Source: an uncultured Chloroflexota bacterium
GTDB taxonomy: Bacteria > Chloroflexota > Limnocylindria > Limnocylindrales > CSP1-4
Assembly (NCBI GenBank): GCA_903928275.1
Contig: CAIYQJ010000380.1
Span: 1-12,231 of the forward strand
Reading direction: 5' to 3'
Length of the DNA: 12,231 nt
The notes under the pieces: generated by a model
Told to the model about the DNA's origin: nothing
The model's database searches: none
The model's input: only the letters and a program-made list of their open reading frames with translations
Program-made: the position numbers and the translations under genes
Shown: piece after piece, positions 1 through 6,677 of the stretch
How positions within the stretch are numbered: position 1 is the stretch's first letter
Layout of the letters: every line of letters starts with the position of its first letter

Positions 1-1180
1 CGCCCGTGGCCACGCCGTCGCCCGTGGCCACGCCCTCGCCCGTGGCCACGCCGTCGCCCGTGGCCACGCCGTCGCCCGTGGCCACGCCGTCGCCCGTGGC
101 CACGCCCTCGCCCGTGGCCGCGCCGTCGCCCGTGGCCGCGCCGCCGGCCGGCCGCGACAGGCCGAGCGCCCTGCGGACCGCCGGCGCGACCTCCGTCCCG
201 AGAAGCTCGATCGAGCGCATGACCATGGCGTGTGGCATCCCGCCCCCGATCATCTGCAGGAGGAACCGGTCGTGCCCGAAGACGGTGCGCTGGAACAGGA
301 TCTTGTCCACGACCTCCTGCGGGCTCCCGACGAAGTTCGCCCCCCGCAGCTGCCGCGATGCGTCGAAGCCGGCCCGGTCCAGTGGGCTGAACCCGCGCTC
401 CCTCGCGATCCTGTTCATCATCGCGGCGAGCGGCGGGAACGCCTCGTCGGCCGCTCGCTGCGACGTGTCCGCGATGAAGCCGTGGGAGTTGATGCTCAGC
501 GCCGGCGCGGCGTGGCCGGCGGCGATGGCGGCGTCGCGGTGGAGTCGCGCCAGCGGCGCGAACCGCTCCGGCATGCCGCCGATGATCGCGATCGCCATCG
601 GCAGGCCGAGGGTCCCGGCGCGGACAGCCGACTCGGGTGTCCCACCGACCGCGATCCAGATCGGGAGCTGCTCCTGGCGAGGTCGCGGGTACACGCCGCG
701 GTCGTCGATCGGGGCGCGGTGTGCGCCGGACCAGGAGACGCGCTCGGACGCGCGCAGCCGCAGCAGCAGGCCGAGCTTCTCCTCGAAGAGCGCGTCGTAG
801 TCGCGCAGGTCGTAGCCGAAGAGCGGGAACGATTCGATGAACGAGCCGCGGCCGGCCATGATCTCCGCTCGACCGCCGGACAGCAGGTCGAGCGTCGCGA
901 ACTCCTCGAAGACGCGGACCGGGTCGTCGGAGCTGATGACGCTGACGGCGCTCGTCAGGCGGATGTCGGCCGTGCGCTCGGCCGCCGCCGCGAGGACGAC
1001 TGCCGGCGCGCTGACGACGAAGTCCGGACGGTGGTGCTCGCCCACGCCGAAGACGTCGAGACCCACCTGGTCGGCGAGGACGATCTCCTCGACGAGATCG
1101 CGGATGCGGCGCTCGGGGCTCGTCCGCCCCGCGACCGGGTCAGGCGCGAGCTCGCCGAAGGTGTAGAGGCCGATCTGCAT
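1..1180 (-). CDS. Luciferase-like (LLM class) flavin-dependent oxidoreductase, 3' end outside window
   Basis: A long open frame is read leftwards from ATG at 1180 to the window edge, giving 393 residues with no stop seen. The N-terminus (MQIGLYTFGEL) and the GEHH motif at residues 47-50 are typical of bacterial luciferase-like TIM-barrel monooxygenases, which use reduced flavin and O2. The segment LPIWIAVGGTPES (172-184) and the C-terminal FGHDRFLLQMIGGGMPH also match that family; the substrate cannot be told. The family body ends near residue 345. After it comes a tail of eight six-residue units, mostly ATGDGV or ATGEGV, which is not normal for the family. The gene follows the DUF1697 gene by 37 bp and may share its transcript. 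No Shine-Dalgarno site precedes the start, but a GATACT hexamer lies six bases upstream, so leaderless translation is possible. The fold is sure; the function is not. Confidence 0.9.
   Translation of the reverse strand, partial: MQIGLYTFGELAPDPVAGRTSPERRIRDLVEEIVLADQVGLDVFGVGEHHRPDFVVSAPAVVLAAAAERTADIRLTSAVSVISSDDPVRVFEEFATLDLLSGGRAEIMAGRGSFIESFPLFGYDLRDYDALFEEKLGLLLRLRASERVSWSGAHRAPIDDRGVYPRPRQEQLPIWIAVGGTPESAVRAGTLGLPMAIAIIGGMPERFAPLARLHRDAAIAAGHAAPALSINSHGFIADTSQRAADEAFPPLAAMMNRIARERGFSPLDRAGFDASRQLRGANFVGSPQEVVDKILFQRTVFGHDRFLLQMIGGGMPHAMVMRSIELLGTEVAPAVRRALGLSRPAGGAATGDGAATGEGVATGDGVATGDGVATGDGVATGEGVATGDGVATG
3..146. repeat. Eight tandem 18-bp repeats inside the LLM oxidoreductase gene
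   Basis: The unit CCCGTGGCCACGCCGTCG is repeated head to tail eight times. Units 2 and 6 have CCTCG in place of CGTCG at the end, and units 7 and 8 carry CCGCG in place of CCACG. The repeat may continue beyond the left edge. Being a multiple of three, it keeps the minus-strand frame open and encodes ATGDGV-type hexapeptides. Copy number is likely to vary by slippage. Confidence 0.95.
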
Positions 1181-1186
1181 CCGCGC

Positions 1187-1192
1187 AGTATC
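1187..1192 (-). promoter_or_regulatory. Possible -10 element for a leaderless LLM gene
   Basis: On the minus strand GATACT stands six bases before the ATG at 1180. This matches the loose TANNNT-type -10 spacing seen for leaderless genes in several high-GC phyla, although the first base is G rather than T. No ribosome-binding site competes with this reading. It is inference from spacing alone. Confidence 0.3.
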
Positions 1193-1217
1193 GCCGACGA
1201 CGGCACCGGCGCGACTC

Positions 1218-1763
1218 TCAGCCCCCGTGAGCCGCGAGGATCCGCTCGACTGTCCGCCAGTCGCGCGACGTGACGCGGCGGTGGAGCAGCCGCTCAAGGA
1301 TGGGACCGGCACTGCCGGTGCGACCGTCGATCATCCGCGTCACGCTGTAGACGTCGCTCCCGTCGGTGGCGAAGATGACGCAGTCACCTCGGGTCGACGC
1401 GATCGGCAGCGCGATCGCCCGGACCTCCGCGACATCCGCGTCCGTGAAGGTGACGGCGCGCTCGTGGACGTGGTCGAACGGCAGCGGATCGAACGGCCGC
1501 GCCGCCTCCCGCCGTCGCAGCTCGGCGAGCGAGCGGACGATCACCTCCTCCCGCCGGCCGATGACGTCGGCGACGCCGTCCGCCACCGCGACCGCCAGCC
1601 GCGCGACGTCGCCGGGATCCGCGTCGAACGACACGTTCCCGGTCGTGATGTGGGAGTACGGCCGCGTACCGCCTCGCTCCTCGACGATTCGGAGGAGCAC
1701 ATCCTTCGTCAGGCCCTGCCGCCCGACCATGACATTGCGGATGAAGGCGACGAACCGATCCAT
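1218..1763 (-). CDS. DUF1697 family protein
   Basis: The 181-residue product begins MDRFVAFIRNVMVGRQGLT and continues with SHITTGNVSFD, the pattern of the DUF1697 family: an N-terminal VAF(L/I)R segment, then a conserved (S/T)GN(V/I) segment. The biochemical role of the family is unknown. The frame is open back to 1847, but that extra N-terminus (28 residues, Pro/Arg-rich) overlaps a perfect hairpin, and the family begins at the chosen methionine. A weak GAGGA lies about 12 bases upstream, so the initiation signal is poor. The LLM oxidoreductase starts 37 bp downstream on the same strand, suggesting a two-gene unit. Family membership is fairly sure from the sequence; function is unassigned. 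Confidence 0.85.
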   Translation of the reverse strand: MDRFVAFIRNVMVGRQGLTKDVLLRIVEERGGTRPYSHITTGNVSFDADPGDVARLAVAVADGVADVIGRREEVIVRSLAELRRREAARPFDPLPFDHVHERAVTFTDADVAEVRAIALPIASTRGDCVIFATDGSDVYSVTRMIDGRTGSAGPILERLLHRRVTSRDWRTVERILAAHGG

Positions 1764-1814
1764 CGGAGAAGGGGGTTCCTCGTGCGGTGGGGTCGTGGGC
1801 CTGCCGCGGACAGA

Positions 1815-1850
1815 GCGATGGCCTGCGTCCTCCCGGACGCAGGCCATCGC
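1815..1850 (-). terminator. Perfect 16-bp hairpin, probable terminator of the META gene
   Basis: The arms GCGATGGCCTGCGTCC (1815-1830) and GGACGCAGGCCATCGC (1835-1850) are exact inverse complements around a TCCC loop. The hairpin lies 65 bp past the META-protein stop codon and about 50 bp upstream of the DUF1697 start. No T-run follows on the minus strand, so it is a hairpin-only terminator or an mRNA end stabiliser rather than a canonical intrinsic terminator. Confidence 0.75.
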
Positions 1851-1915
1851 CGCCGTGATGCCCGAAGGACCGGCCGATCCCGTCTCCGGGCTCGGGGCCG
1901 CCCCCGGTGGGGCCG

Positions 1916-2968
1916 CTAGCGGTCGCGCAGCGCCCTGCGCGCGCCGAGGATCGAGACGGCGACGAGCGCGCCCACGGCGACGAGCAGGAGGCTCGTCGTG
2001 GGGCCGCCGCCCTGGCCGCCGCCGGTCGTGGACGTCGGGGGCGGCGTCGGGCTCATGGTGCCGGGCGCGTTGCTCGGAGCCATCGTCGGCTCAGTGGTGG
2101 GCGCGTTGCTCGGAGCCGTCGTCGGCTCGACCGAGGGCGCCGCGGAGGGCGCCGCGGAGGGCGTGGGCTCGACCGCGCGCGCCGCGAACGTGGCCTGGAT
2201 CGCTCCGCTCGCGTCGCGCATCTCCAGGTTGAGGCCCCTGACCTCGAACGTCGTCGCCGCCTGGAGGGCTGCGAGGTACTGGGTCTCCTGCTCCTGCTGC
2301 GCCGTGGTGGGGCACGCCATGAGGGTCGAGCCGAGCGGCCCGATCTTGATGGTGCTGCCCGTCGTGGTGTAGGGGCCGAAGTAGCTGTTGCACGTGGCGT
2401 TGCCGGTCACCTGGCCGTCGGTGCCGAAGACCGCCGTGGGATCGGTGTCGGCGATCACGCTGACGACCGCCTGCTTGCCGTTGTTGTAGCCCGTCACGTG
2501 CCACGTGTGCCCGGTGATCGCGGTGGGCGAGGCGGCGTCGTACGCCAGGATCTCGGCGCCGGTGGCGTCGTAGATCGTCAGGGCGGCGGCGGTCGCCGTG
2601 TACGTGGCGGACTTGGCGAGGGCCGCGAGGTACGCGGACTCGACCGTGGACTGCGGCGCCGGGCACGCCATCATCGTCGTCGCGAGCGGACCGAAGGTGA
2701 GAGCGGCTCCGCTGGCCGTGTAGCTGCCGTTGAACACGTTGCAGCCGCCGCTGCCGTTGACCGTCGCGGCCGTGAAGACGGCATCTGCGTACACCGTCGT
2801 CGGGACGTCCGTCATCACGCCGGCCACGGCGTACGAGTTCAGGACCCAGGTGGGGCCCTCGAGCGTCCCACCTGTACCGCCGCCGGCCGCCAGGGCGACA
2901 GAGCCCACGCTCATCGCGAGCAGCAGCGACGCGGCGGCGCCTGCGATCACCAATCTCGTTCGTTGCAT
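1916..2968 (-). CDS. Exported protein with two META (HslJ-like) domains and a C-terminal membrane anchor
   Basis: The 350-residue product has a signal peptide at 1-27 (MQRTRLV, a hydrophobic core, then ALA-A). Two META domains follow, near residues 37-145 and 152-264. Each carries the hallmark N-x-(Y/F)-x-G-x-Y core with a cysteine just before it (C76, C193) and a second cysteine in an MACP motif (C102, C219), so each domain may hold one disulfide. A Pro/Thr/Ser/Ala-rich stalk (265-324) leads to one membrane helix (about 325-342) and a basic tail (ARRALRDR). The layout says the domains face outside the cell on a stalk. META domains are known from HslJ and related proteins and are linked to stress or inhibitor roles, but the activity here is unknown. 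The start is fixed by GGAGG five bases upstream; the frame extends to 3220 without support. Confidence 0.88.
   Translation of the reverse strand: MQRTRLVIAGAAASLLLAMSVGSVALAAGGGTGGTLEGPTWVLNSYAVAGVMTDVPTTVYADAVFTAATVNGSGGCNVFNGSYTASGAALTFGPLATTMMACPAPQSTVESAYLAALAKSATYTATAAALTIYDATGAEILAYDAASPTAITGHTWHVTGYNNGKQAVVSVIADTDPTAVFGTDGQVTGNATCNSYFGPYTTTGSTIKIGPLGSTLMACPTTAQQEQETQYLAALQAATTFEVRGLNLEMRDASGAIQATFAARAVEPTPSAAPSAAPSVEPTTAPSNAPTTEPTMAPSNAPGTMSPTPPPTSTTGGGQGGGPTTSLLLVAVGALVAVSILGARRALRDR
2063..2170. repeat. Internal repeats encoding the Pro/Ser/Ala stalk of the META protein
   Basis: A 36-bp period joins two nearly identical 30-bp blocks (2063-2092 and 2099-2128, one mismatch), encoding the TAPSNAP / MAPSNAP twelve-residue units. 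Next to it a 12-bp unit GAGGGCGCCGCG is repeated, encoding PSAAPSAAPS. These are low-complexity coding repeats of an extracellular stalk. Confidence 0.8.
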
Positions 2969-2971
2969 CGG

Positions 2972-2978
2972 TTCCTCC
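2972..2978 (-). promoter_or_regulatory. Ribosome-binding site of the META gene
   Basis: On the minus strand GGAGGAA ends just ahead of ATG 2968, with the GGAGG core five bases from the start. It is one of the two strong Shine-Dalgarno sites in the window and decides the start, giving a proper signal peptide. Confidence 0.85.
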
Positions 2979-3337
2979 AAAGTCGCAGGTCCCGCCTGCT
3001 CGAGCTCATGGGTTCTGACGTTGGATCGCCGCTCGCGCGCACAGGCCCGCCATTCGATCGGCGAAGTCCGCCACAGGTCGTCCGCGCATTCTGCCATGTG
3101 TCGTCGCGGCTCGATGCGGGTACGACGATCAAGGCGCCGCTCCGGTTCCGCTTCCCTGGAGACGGGCGGCCGACGGGCAGGAGGCGGCGCCCCTGGAGGC
3201 GACACCCGTGGTGTCAACACCCGCGGCGGCGGACCCTCCGGCGGCCGACGGGGCAGGCGGCGGAACCCCGGGCGGCGGGCCCCCCGGTGGCGGCAGGCCG
3301 CGGTCCGAGGTCGAGATCCATGCTGCCCTCGCGCCCG

Positions 3338-3366
3338 TTGACGGCACTTCCGGACTCATCTATTCT
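3338..3366 (+). promoter_or_regulatory. Sigma70-type promoter of the rrf2-suf operon
   Basis: TTGACG (3338-3343) and TATTCT (3361-3366) are separated by exactly 17 bp, close to the TTGACA/TATAAT consensus. They sit in a locally A+T-richer patch of otherwise G+C-rich DNA. Transcription would begin near 3373, leaving a leader of about 150 bases before the regulator gene. Rrf2 regulators of Suf operons commonly repress their own promoter, so an operator is expected over or just after the -10. I could not point to a clear palindrome there. Confidence 0.65.
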
Positions 3367-3521
3367 CAATCCCTACAACATCACTCGGATTTCCTCCGCG
3401 CTCGGCCGTCGTGCGTCCCGCGGCGGCCGAGCGCAATCCAGCCCCGCGCCGCATCGGCCCGCTGGAGGCGCGCTCGCGCAGAGGATGATGGATCGCCCCG
3501 GAAGGATCGGACCCACCCACC

Positions 3522-4037
3522 GTGACCGTGAAGACATTCCACAGCAGCGGCGCGATCTCCTTCTCCACGAAAGGGGAGTACGGCGTGCGGTTGATGGTCC
3601 GTCTCGCGGCGCGGCACGGCCGCGGCCCCGCGTCCCTCGGGGAGATCGCCCTCGAGGAGGACCTCCCGCGGGCGTACCTCGAACAGCTCGTGATCCCGCT
3701 GCGCGAGGCCGGGCTCGTGACGAGCACCCGGGGTGCACACGGCGGCTACGAGATCGCTCGTCCTCCCGCTCAGATCCGCATGGGCGAGGTCCTCCGCGCC
3801 CTGGAGGGACCGCTTGCGCCCATGATCTGCGCCGGCGAGGACCCGCTCCACACCGCGGCGTGCGGTCGCAGCGGATCCTGCACGGTGAACCACCTCTGGA
3901 TCCGCGTCCGCGACGCGATCGCCGGCGCCCTCGACTCGATGTCGCTCGCCGACCTCGTGCCCGCCGCGGACCTCGTCACCATCGGACCACGCGCCGGGAC
4001 GCTCGCGGCCGACGCAGCAGGACCGGCCGCCGTCTGA
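3522..4037 (+). CDS. Rrf2/IscR-family Fe-S cluster-sensing transcriptional regulator
   Basis: The 171-residue product has the Rrf2 winged-helix signature: STKGEYGVRLMVRLA (15-29), the recognition region LPRAYLEQLVIPLREAGLV (48-66) and the wing TRGAHGGYEIAR (69-80). Three cysteines (C103, C114, C120) and H124 lie in the position of the IscR cluster ligands. The spacing here is C-x10-C-x5-C-x3-H, against C-x5-C-x5-C-x2-H in E. coli IscR. This strongly suggests a sensor that binds a [2Fe-2S] or similar cluster and regulates the sulfur genes behind it. The start is GTG at 3522 or GTG at 3528. The only SD-like sequence (GGAAGGA) is about 15 bases away, so the start is uncertain by a few residues. 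sufC follows after 31 bp. Confidence 0.92.
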   Translation: MTVKTFHSSGAISFSTKGEYGVRLMVRLAARHGRGPASLGEIALEEDLPRAYLEQLVIPLREAGLVTSTRGAHGGYEIARPPAQIRMGEVLRALEGPLAPMICAGEDPLHTAACGRSGSCTVNHLWIRVRDAIAGALDSMSLADLVPAADLVTIGPRAGTLAADAAGPAAV

Positions 4038-4068
4038 TGGGCGGCACCAGCAGGAGATCCACGCCATC

Positions 4069-4938
4069 GTGACCGAACCGCTGCTCGTCATCCGCGACCT
4101 CCACGTCGCGCCCGTCGCCGACCGGGAGCTCGAGATCCTCCAGGGGATCGACCTCACCGTGGACGCCGGCGAGGTCCACGCGATCATGGGCCCCAACGGC
4201 TCGGGCAAGACGACGCTCGCCTACGCCCTCATGGGTCACCCGGCGTACGTCATCACGTCCGGCGAGGTCCGCTTCAAGGGGATGGACCTGCTCGCGCTCT
4301 CCGCGGACAAGCGCGCGCGAGCCGGGCTCTTCCTCGCGTTCCAGTACCCGGCCGCGGTGCCCGGCCTCTCCGTGGCGAGCTTCCTGCGCACCATGCTGAA
4401 CGCCCGTCGACAGGGGCTCGAGAAGGACCCGGACGTCGATCCCTCCGACCCCACGCGTGGCGGGATCTCGATGGGCGACTTCCGGCGTCTCGTCCGCGAG
4501 AAGATGCAGCTCCTGAAGATGGACGAGGCGGTGGCCTCCCGCTACGTGAACGACGGCTTCTCGGGCGGCGAGAAGAAGCGCCTCGAGATGCTCCAGATGG
4601 CCATCCTCCAGCCCGAGATGGCGATCCTGGACGAGACGGACTCGGGGCTCGACATCGACGCGCTTCGGATCGTGGCCGAGGGCGTGAACGCGCAGCTCCG
4701 CCCGGAGATGGGCGTTCTCCTCATCACCCACTACCAGCGCCTCCTCAACTACATCAAGCCCGATGTCGTCCACGTCCTGGCGCGCGGCCGGATCATCGCG
4801 ACCGGCGGCCGCGAGCTCGCGCTCCGGCTCGAGGACGAGGGCTATGCCGGCGTCCTCCGCGAGGCGGGCTACGAGGTGGATGCCTCCGACAGCGCTCTGG
4901 ACGCGCGGGCTCCCGAGCCCGTCGAGGTCGGCGCCTGA
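4069..4938 (+). CDS. sufC: Fe-S cluster assembly ATPase SufC
   Basis: SufC is the cytosolic ABC-type ATPase that drives the SufBCD scaffold. All motifs are present in the 289-residue product: Walker A GPNGSGKT (41-48), Q-loop Q92, the SufC-specific signature FSGGEKKR (164-171), Walker B ending in LDET with E189, and the switch histidine H221. Segments such as MGHPAY and GFSGGEKKRLEMLQ are highly diagnostic of SufC among ABC ATPases. About 30 extra residues extend the C-terminus beyond the usual length of about 250. The start is GTG with AGGAG 12 bases upstream. Its stop overlaps the sufS start (TGATG). Its binding partners SufB and SufD are not encoded beside it, unlike in most Suf operons. 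Confidence 0.96.
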   Translation: MTEPLLVIRDLHVAPVADRELEILQGIDLTVDAGEVHAIMGPNGSGKTTLAYALMGHPAYVITSGEVRFKGMDLLALSADKRARAGLFLAFQYPAAVPGLSVASFLRTMLNARRQGLEKDPDVDPSDPTRGGISMGDFRRLVREKMQLLKMDEAVASRYVNDGFSGGEKKRLEMLQMAILQPEMAILDETDSGLDIDALRIVAEGVNAQLRPEMGVLLITHYQRLLNYIKPDVVHVLARGRIIATGGRELALRLEDEGYAGVLREAGYEVDASDSALDARAPEPVEVGA

Positions 4939-6224
4939 TGGCCGGGGCGGTGGATCTCCGCCGCGCCGACACCGGCGTGCCGGCGCCCGTCGTGGCGGCG
5001 CTGGACCCCCACGCGATCCGGGCCGACTTCCCCATCCTCTCGACGCGCACGTCGTCCGGCCACCCGCTCGTCTACCTGGACTCGGCGGCCACGAGCCAGA
5101 AGCCCCGCGTCGTCATCGACGCCGTGGACGACTTCTACCGGACGTACAACGCGAACGTGCATCGCGGCATCTACGAGATCGGCGAACGCGCCACGGCCGC
5201 GTACGAGGCGGCGCGCGCGTCGGTCGCCCGCTTCATCGGCGCGCCCGATCCGCACGAGATCGTCTTCACCCGCAACGCCACCGAGGCGATCAACCTCGTG
5301 GCGTACAGCTGGGGCCGCCGCAACGTGGGCCGCGGCGACGCGATCGTCCTCACCGAGATGGAGCACCACGCCAACCTCGTCCCGTGGCAGATCCTCGTCC
5401 AGGACGTGGACGGCGACCTGGAGTTCATCCCGATCACGGACGACGGGATCCTGCGGCTCGACGTCTTCGAGGTCCTCCTCCGCCTGCGTCCCAAGCTGGT
5501 CGCGTTCACCCACGTATCGAACACGCTCGGCACGATCGATCCGGTGCGCGAGATGGTGGACATGGCGCACGCCGCCGGCGCCCTCGTGCTCGTGGACGGC
5601 GCCCAGGCCGTGCCGCACCTGAAGGTCGACGTCGCGGAGCTCGGCGCGGACTTCTACGTCTTCAGCGGGCACAAGGTCCTCGGGCCGATGGGCTCCGGCG
5701 CCCTCTGGGCCCGGCGCGAGCTCCTGGAGGCCATGCCGCCGTTCCTCGCCGGCGGCGAGATGATCCGCGAGGTCCACCTCCGCCGCAGCGAGTACAACGA
5801 GATCCCGTGGAAGTTCGAGGCCGGGACCCCGGATGCCGCCGCCGCCGTCGGTCTCGGCGCGGCCGCCGAGTACCTCATGGCGATCGGGATGGACCGGGTG
5901 CGCGCCCACGAGCGCGACCTGACCGCGTACGCCCTCGACCGGCTGGCCACGGTCCCGGGGATCGCCCTCTACGGTCCGGCAGCCGAGCTTCGCAGCGGCG
6001 TGGTCCCGTTCAATCTCGCCGGGGTCCACCCGCACGACGTGGCCCAGGTGCTCGACCGGTCCGGCGTCTGCGTCCGCGCCGGCCACCACTGCACGATGCC
6101 GCTCCACGAGCGCCTGGGCCTCGCCGCCACGGCGCGCGCGAGCTTCAACGTCTACAGCACCCGCGAGGACGTCGACGCGCTCGTCGACGCGCTCGGCGAG
6201 GTCGTCCGGATCTTCGGCGCATGA
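4938..6224 (+). CDS. sufS: Cysteine desulfurase SufS
   Basis: SufS is a pyridoxal-phosphate enzyme that converts cysteine to alanine and holds the sulfur as a persulfide. The 428-residue product shows YLDSAATSQKP near the N-terminus, NANVHRGIYEIGERAT, TRNATEAINLVAYSWG, the H-bonding EMEHHANLVPW (140-150), the PLP lysine K246 in SGHKVLGP, and the catalytic loop cysteine C385 in RAGHHCTMPLH. This is the group II (SufS/CsdA) arrangement; the more usual AQPL after the cysteine is TMPL here. The start overlaps the sufC stop by one base, implying coupled translation. It is the sulfur source for SufU, encoded next, and plausibly for the rhodanese-E1 protein two genes on. Confidence 0.97.
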   Translation: MAGAVDLRRADTGVPAPVVAALDPHAIRADFPILSTRTSSGHPLVYLDSAATSQKPRVVIDAVDDFYRTYNANVHRGIYEIGERATAAYEAARASVARFIGAPDPHEIVFTRNATEAINLVAYSWGRRNVGRGDAIVLTEMEHHANLVPWQILVQDVDGDLEFIPITDDGILRLDVFEVLLRLRPKLVAFTHVSNTLGTIDPVREMVDMAHAAGALVLVDGAQAVPHLKVDVAELGADFYVFSGHKVLGPMGSGALWARRELLEAMPPFLAGGEMIREVHLRRSEYNEIPWKFEAGTPDAAAAVGLGAAAEYLMAIGMDRVRAHERDLTAYALDRLATVPGIALYGPAAELRSGVVPFNLAGVHPHDVAQVLDRSGVCVRAGHHCTMPLHERLGLAATARASFNVYSTREDVDALVDALGEVVRIFGA

Positions 6225-6233
6225 CCGCGGCGT

Positions 6234-6239
6234 TAGACT
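6234..6239 (+). promoter_or_regulatory. Possible internal -10 element for leaderless sufU
   Basis: TAGACT, a perfect TANNNT hexamer, lies nine bases before the GTG of sufU in the 24-bp gap after sufS. No Shine-Dalgarno sequence precedes sufU. An internal leaderless promoter could therefore give sufU and the genes behind it their own supply. This is inferred from motif and spacing only. Confidence 0.35.
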
Positions 6240-6248
6240 GACCATCCC

Positions 6249-6677
6249 GTGGACGACCTCTACCGCGACTACATCCTCGAGCACTACCGGCGACCCCACA
6301 ACTTCGGCGTCATCGAGTCGCCGGACCTGCGGTGGGAGGGCGCCAACCCGCTGTGCGGCGATCGCATCACCATGACCCTGTCCGTCCGGGACGGGCACGT
6401 GGCGGACGTGGAGTTCACCGGCCGCGGCTGTGCCATCAGCCAGGCGTCGGCATCGCTGCTGACGGACGAGATCCGCGGCAAGAGCCTCGACGACGTGGCG
6501 CGCATGACGCCCGACGACGTGCTCGACCTGCTCGGCATCGAGATCAGCCCGGCGCGCCTCAAGTGCGCGCTCCTGCCCCTCGACACGCTCTCGCACGCGA
6601 TGTCGGAGGGCGCGACCGGGACGCCCGCCGGGTCCGGGGTGGCCGCGGCGGACGACGGACCGGCGGGGGACGCCTGA
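6249..6677 (+). CDS. sufU: Zn-dependent sulfurtransferase / Fe-S assembly protein SufU
   Basis: The 142-residue product belongs to the IscU/NifU-N fold. It starts DDLYRDYILEHYRRPHNFG and carries the zinc ligands expected for SufU: C36 and D38 in NPLCGDR, C61 in GRGCAISQAS, and C106 in RLKCALLPL. In firmicutes SufU accepts persulfide sulfur from SufS through ligand exchange at zinc, and its place directly behind sufS fits that role. The tail after residue 120 is Gly/Ala/Asp-rich and probably disordered. The start is GTG at 6249, chosen because it gives the family's exact N-terminus. The stop lies at 6675-6677 and overlaps the proposed CTG start of the next gene. Confidence 0.95.
   Translation: MDDLYRDYILEHYRRPHNFGVIESPDLRWEGANPLCGDRITMTLSVRDGHVADVEFTGRGCAISQASASLLTDEIRGKSLDDVARMTPDDVLDLLGIEISPARLKCALLPLDTLSHAMSEGATGTPAGSGVAAADDGPAGDA

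Larger units (their letters stand above)
2969..3521. other. Divergent intergenic region between the META gene and the Suf operon
   Basis: This 553-bp stretch holds the META ribosome-binding site at its left end and the Suf-operon promoter near 3338-3366. In between is very G+C-rich sequence with runs of GGC/CCG (3220-3310) and a small palindrome, GACACC-CGT-GGTGTC, at 3201-3215. Open frames cross it on both strands, but their products are Arg/Pro/Gly-rich, lack family features and start without ribosome-binding sites. I see no gene in it. Confidence 0.6.

Noticed and set aside
1..146. CRISPR-like tandem repeat
   Set aside because: The 18-bp units abut directly with no spacers and lie in frame inside a coding region.
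6..800. Plus-strand open frame starting with ATPSPV repeats
   Set aside because: It is antisense to the luciferase-like gene, which has clear family motifs. After the repeat its product is Arg/Ser-rich with no domain.
230..1273. Plus-strand 347-residue open frame
   Set aside because: It is a shadow of the LLM gene: Arg/Asp/Glu-rich, without recognisable motifs.
1227..1919. Plus-strand open frame opposite DUF1697
   Set aside because: It is the antisense of a recognisable family gene and has a low-complexity product.
3129..3359. Minus-strand 76-residue Pro/Gly/Ala-rich open frame in the intergenic region
   Set aside because: There is no ribosome-binding site, its start lies inside the suf promoter, and composition alone explains the open frame.
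1907..4072. Plus-strand 721-residue open frame
   Set aside because: It runs antisense through the META gene and out of frame through the Rrf2 gene. The product is Arg-rich with no domain; long false frames are expected at this G+C content.
4869..6596. Minus-strand 575-residue open frame
   Set aside because: It is antisense to sufS and sufU, both of which have complete catalytic or ligand residues.
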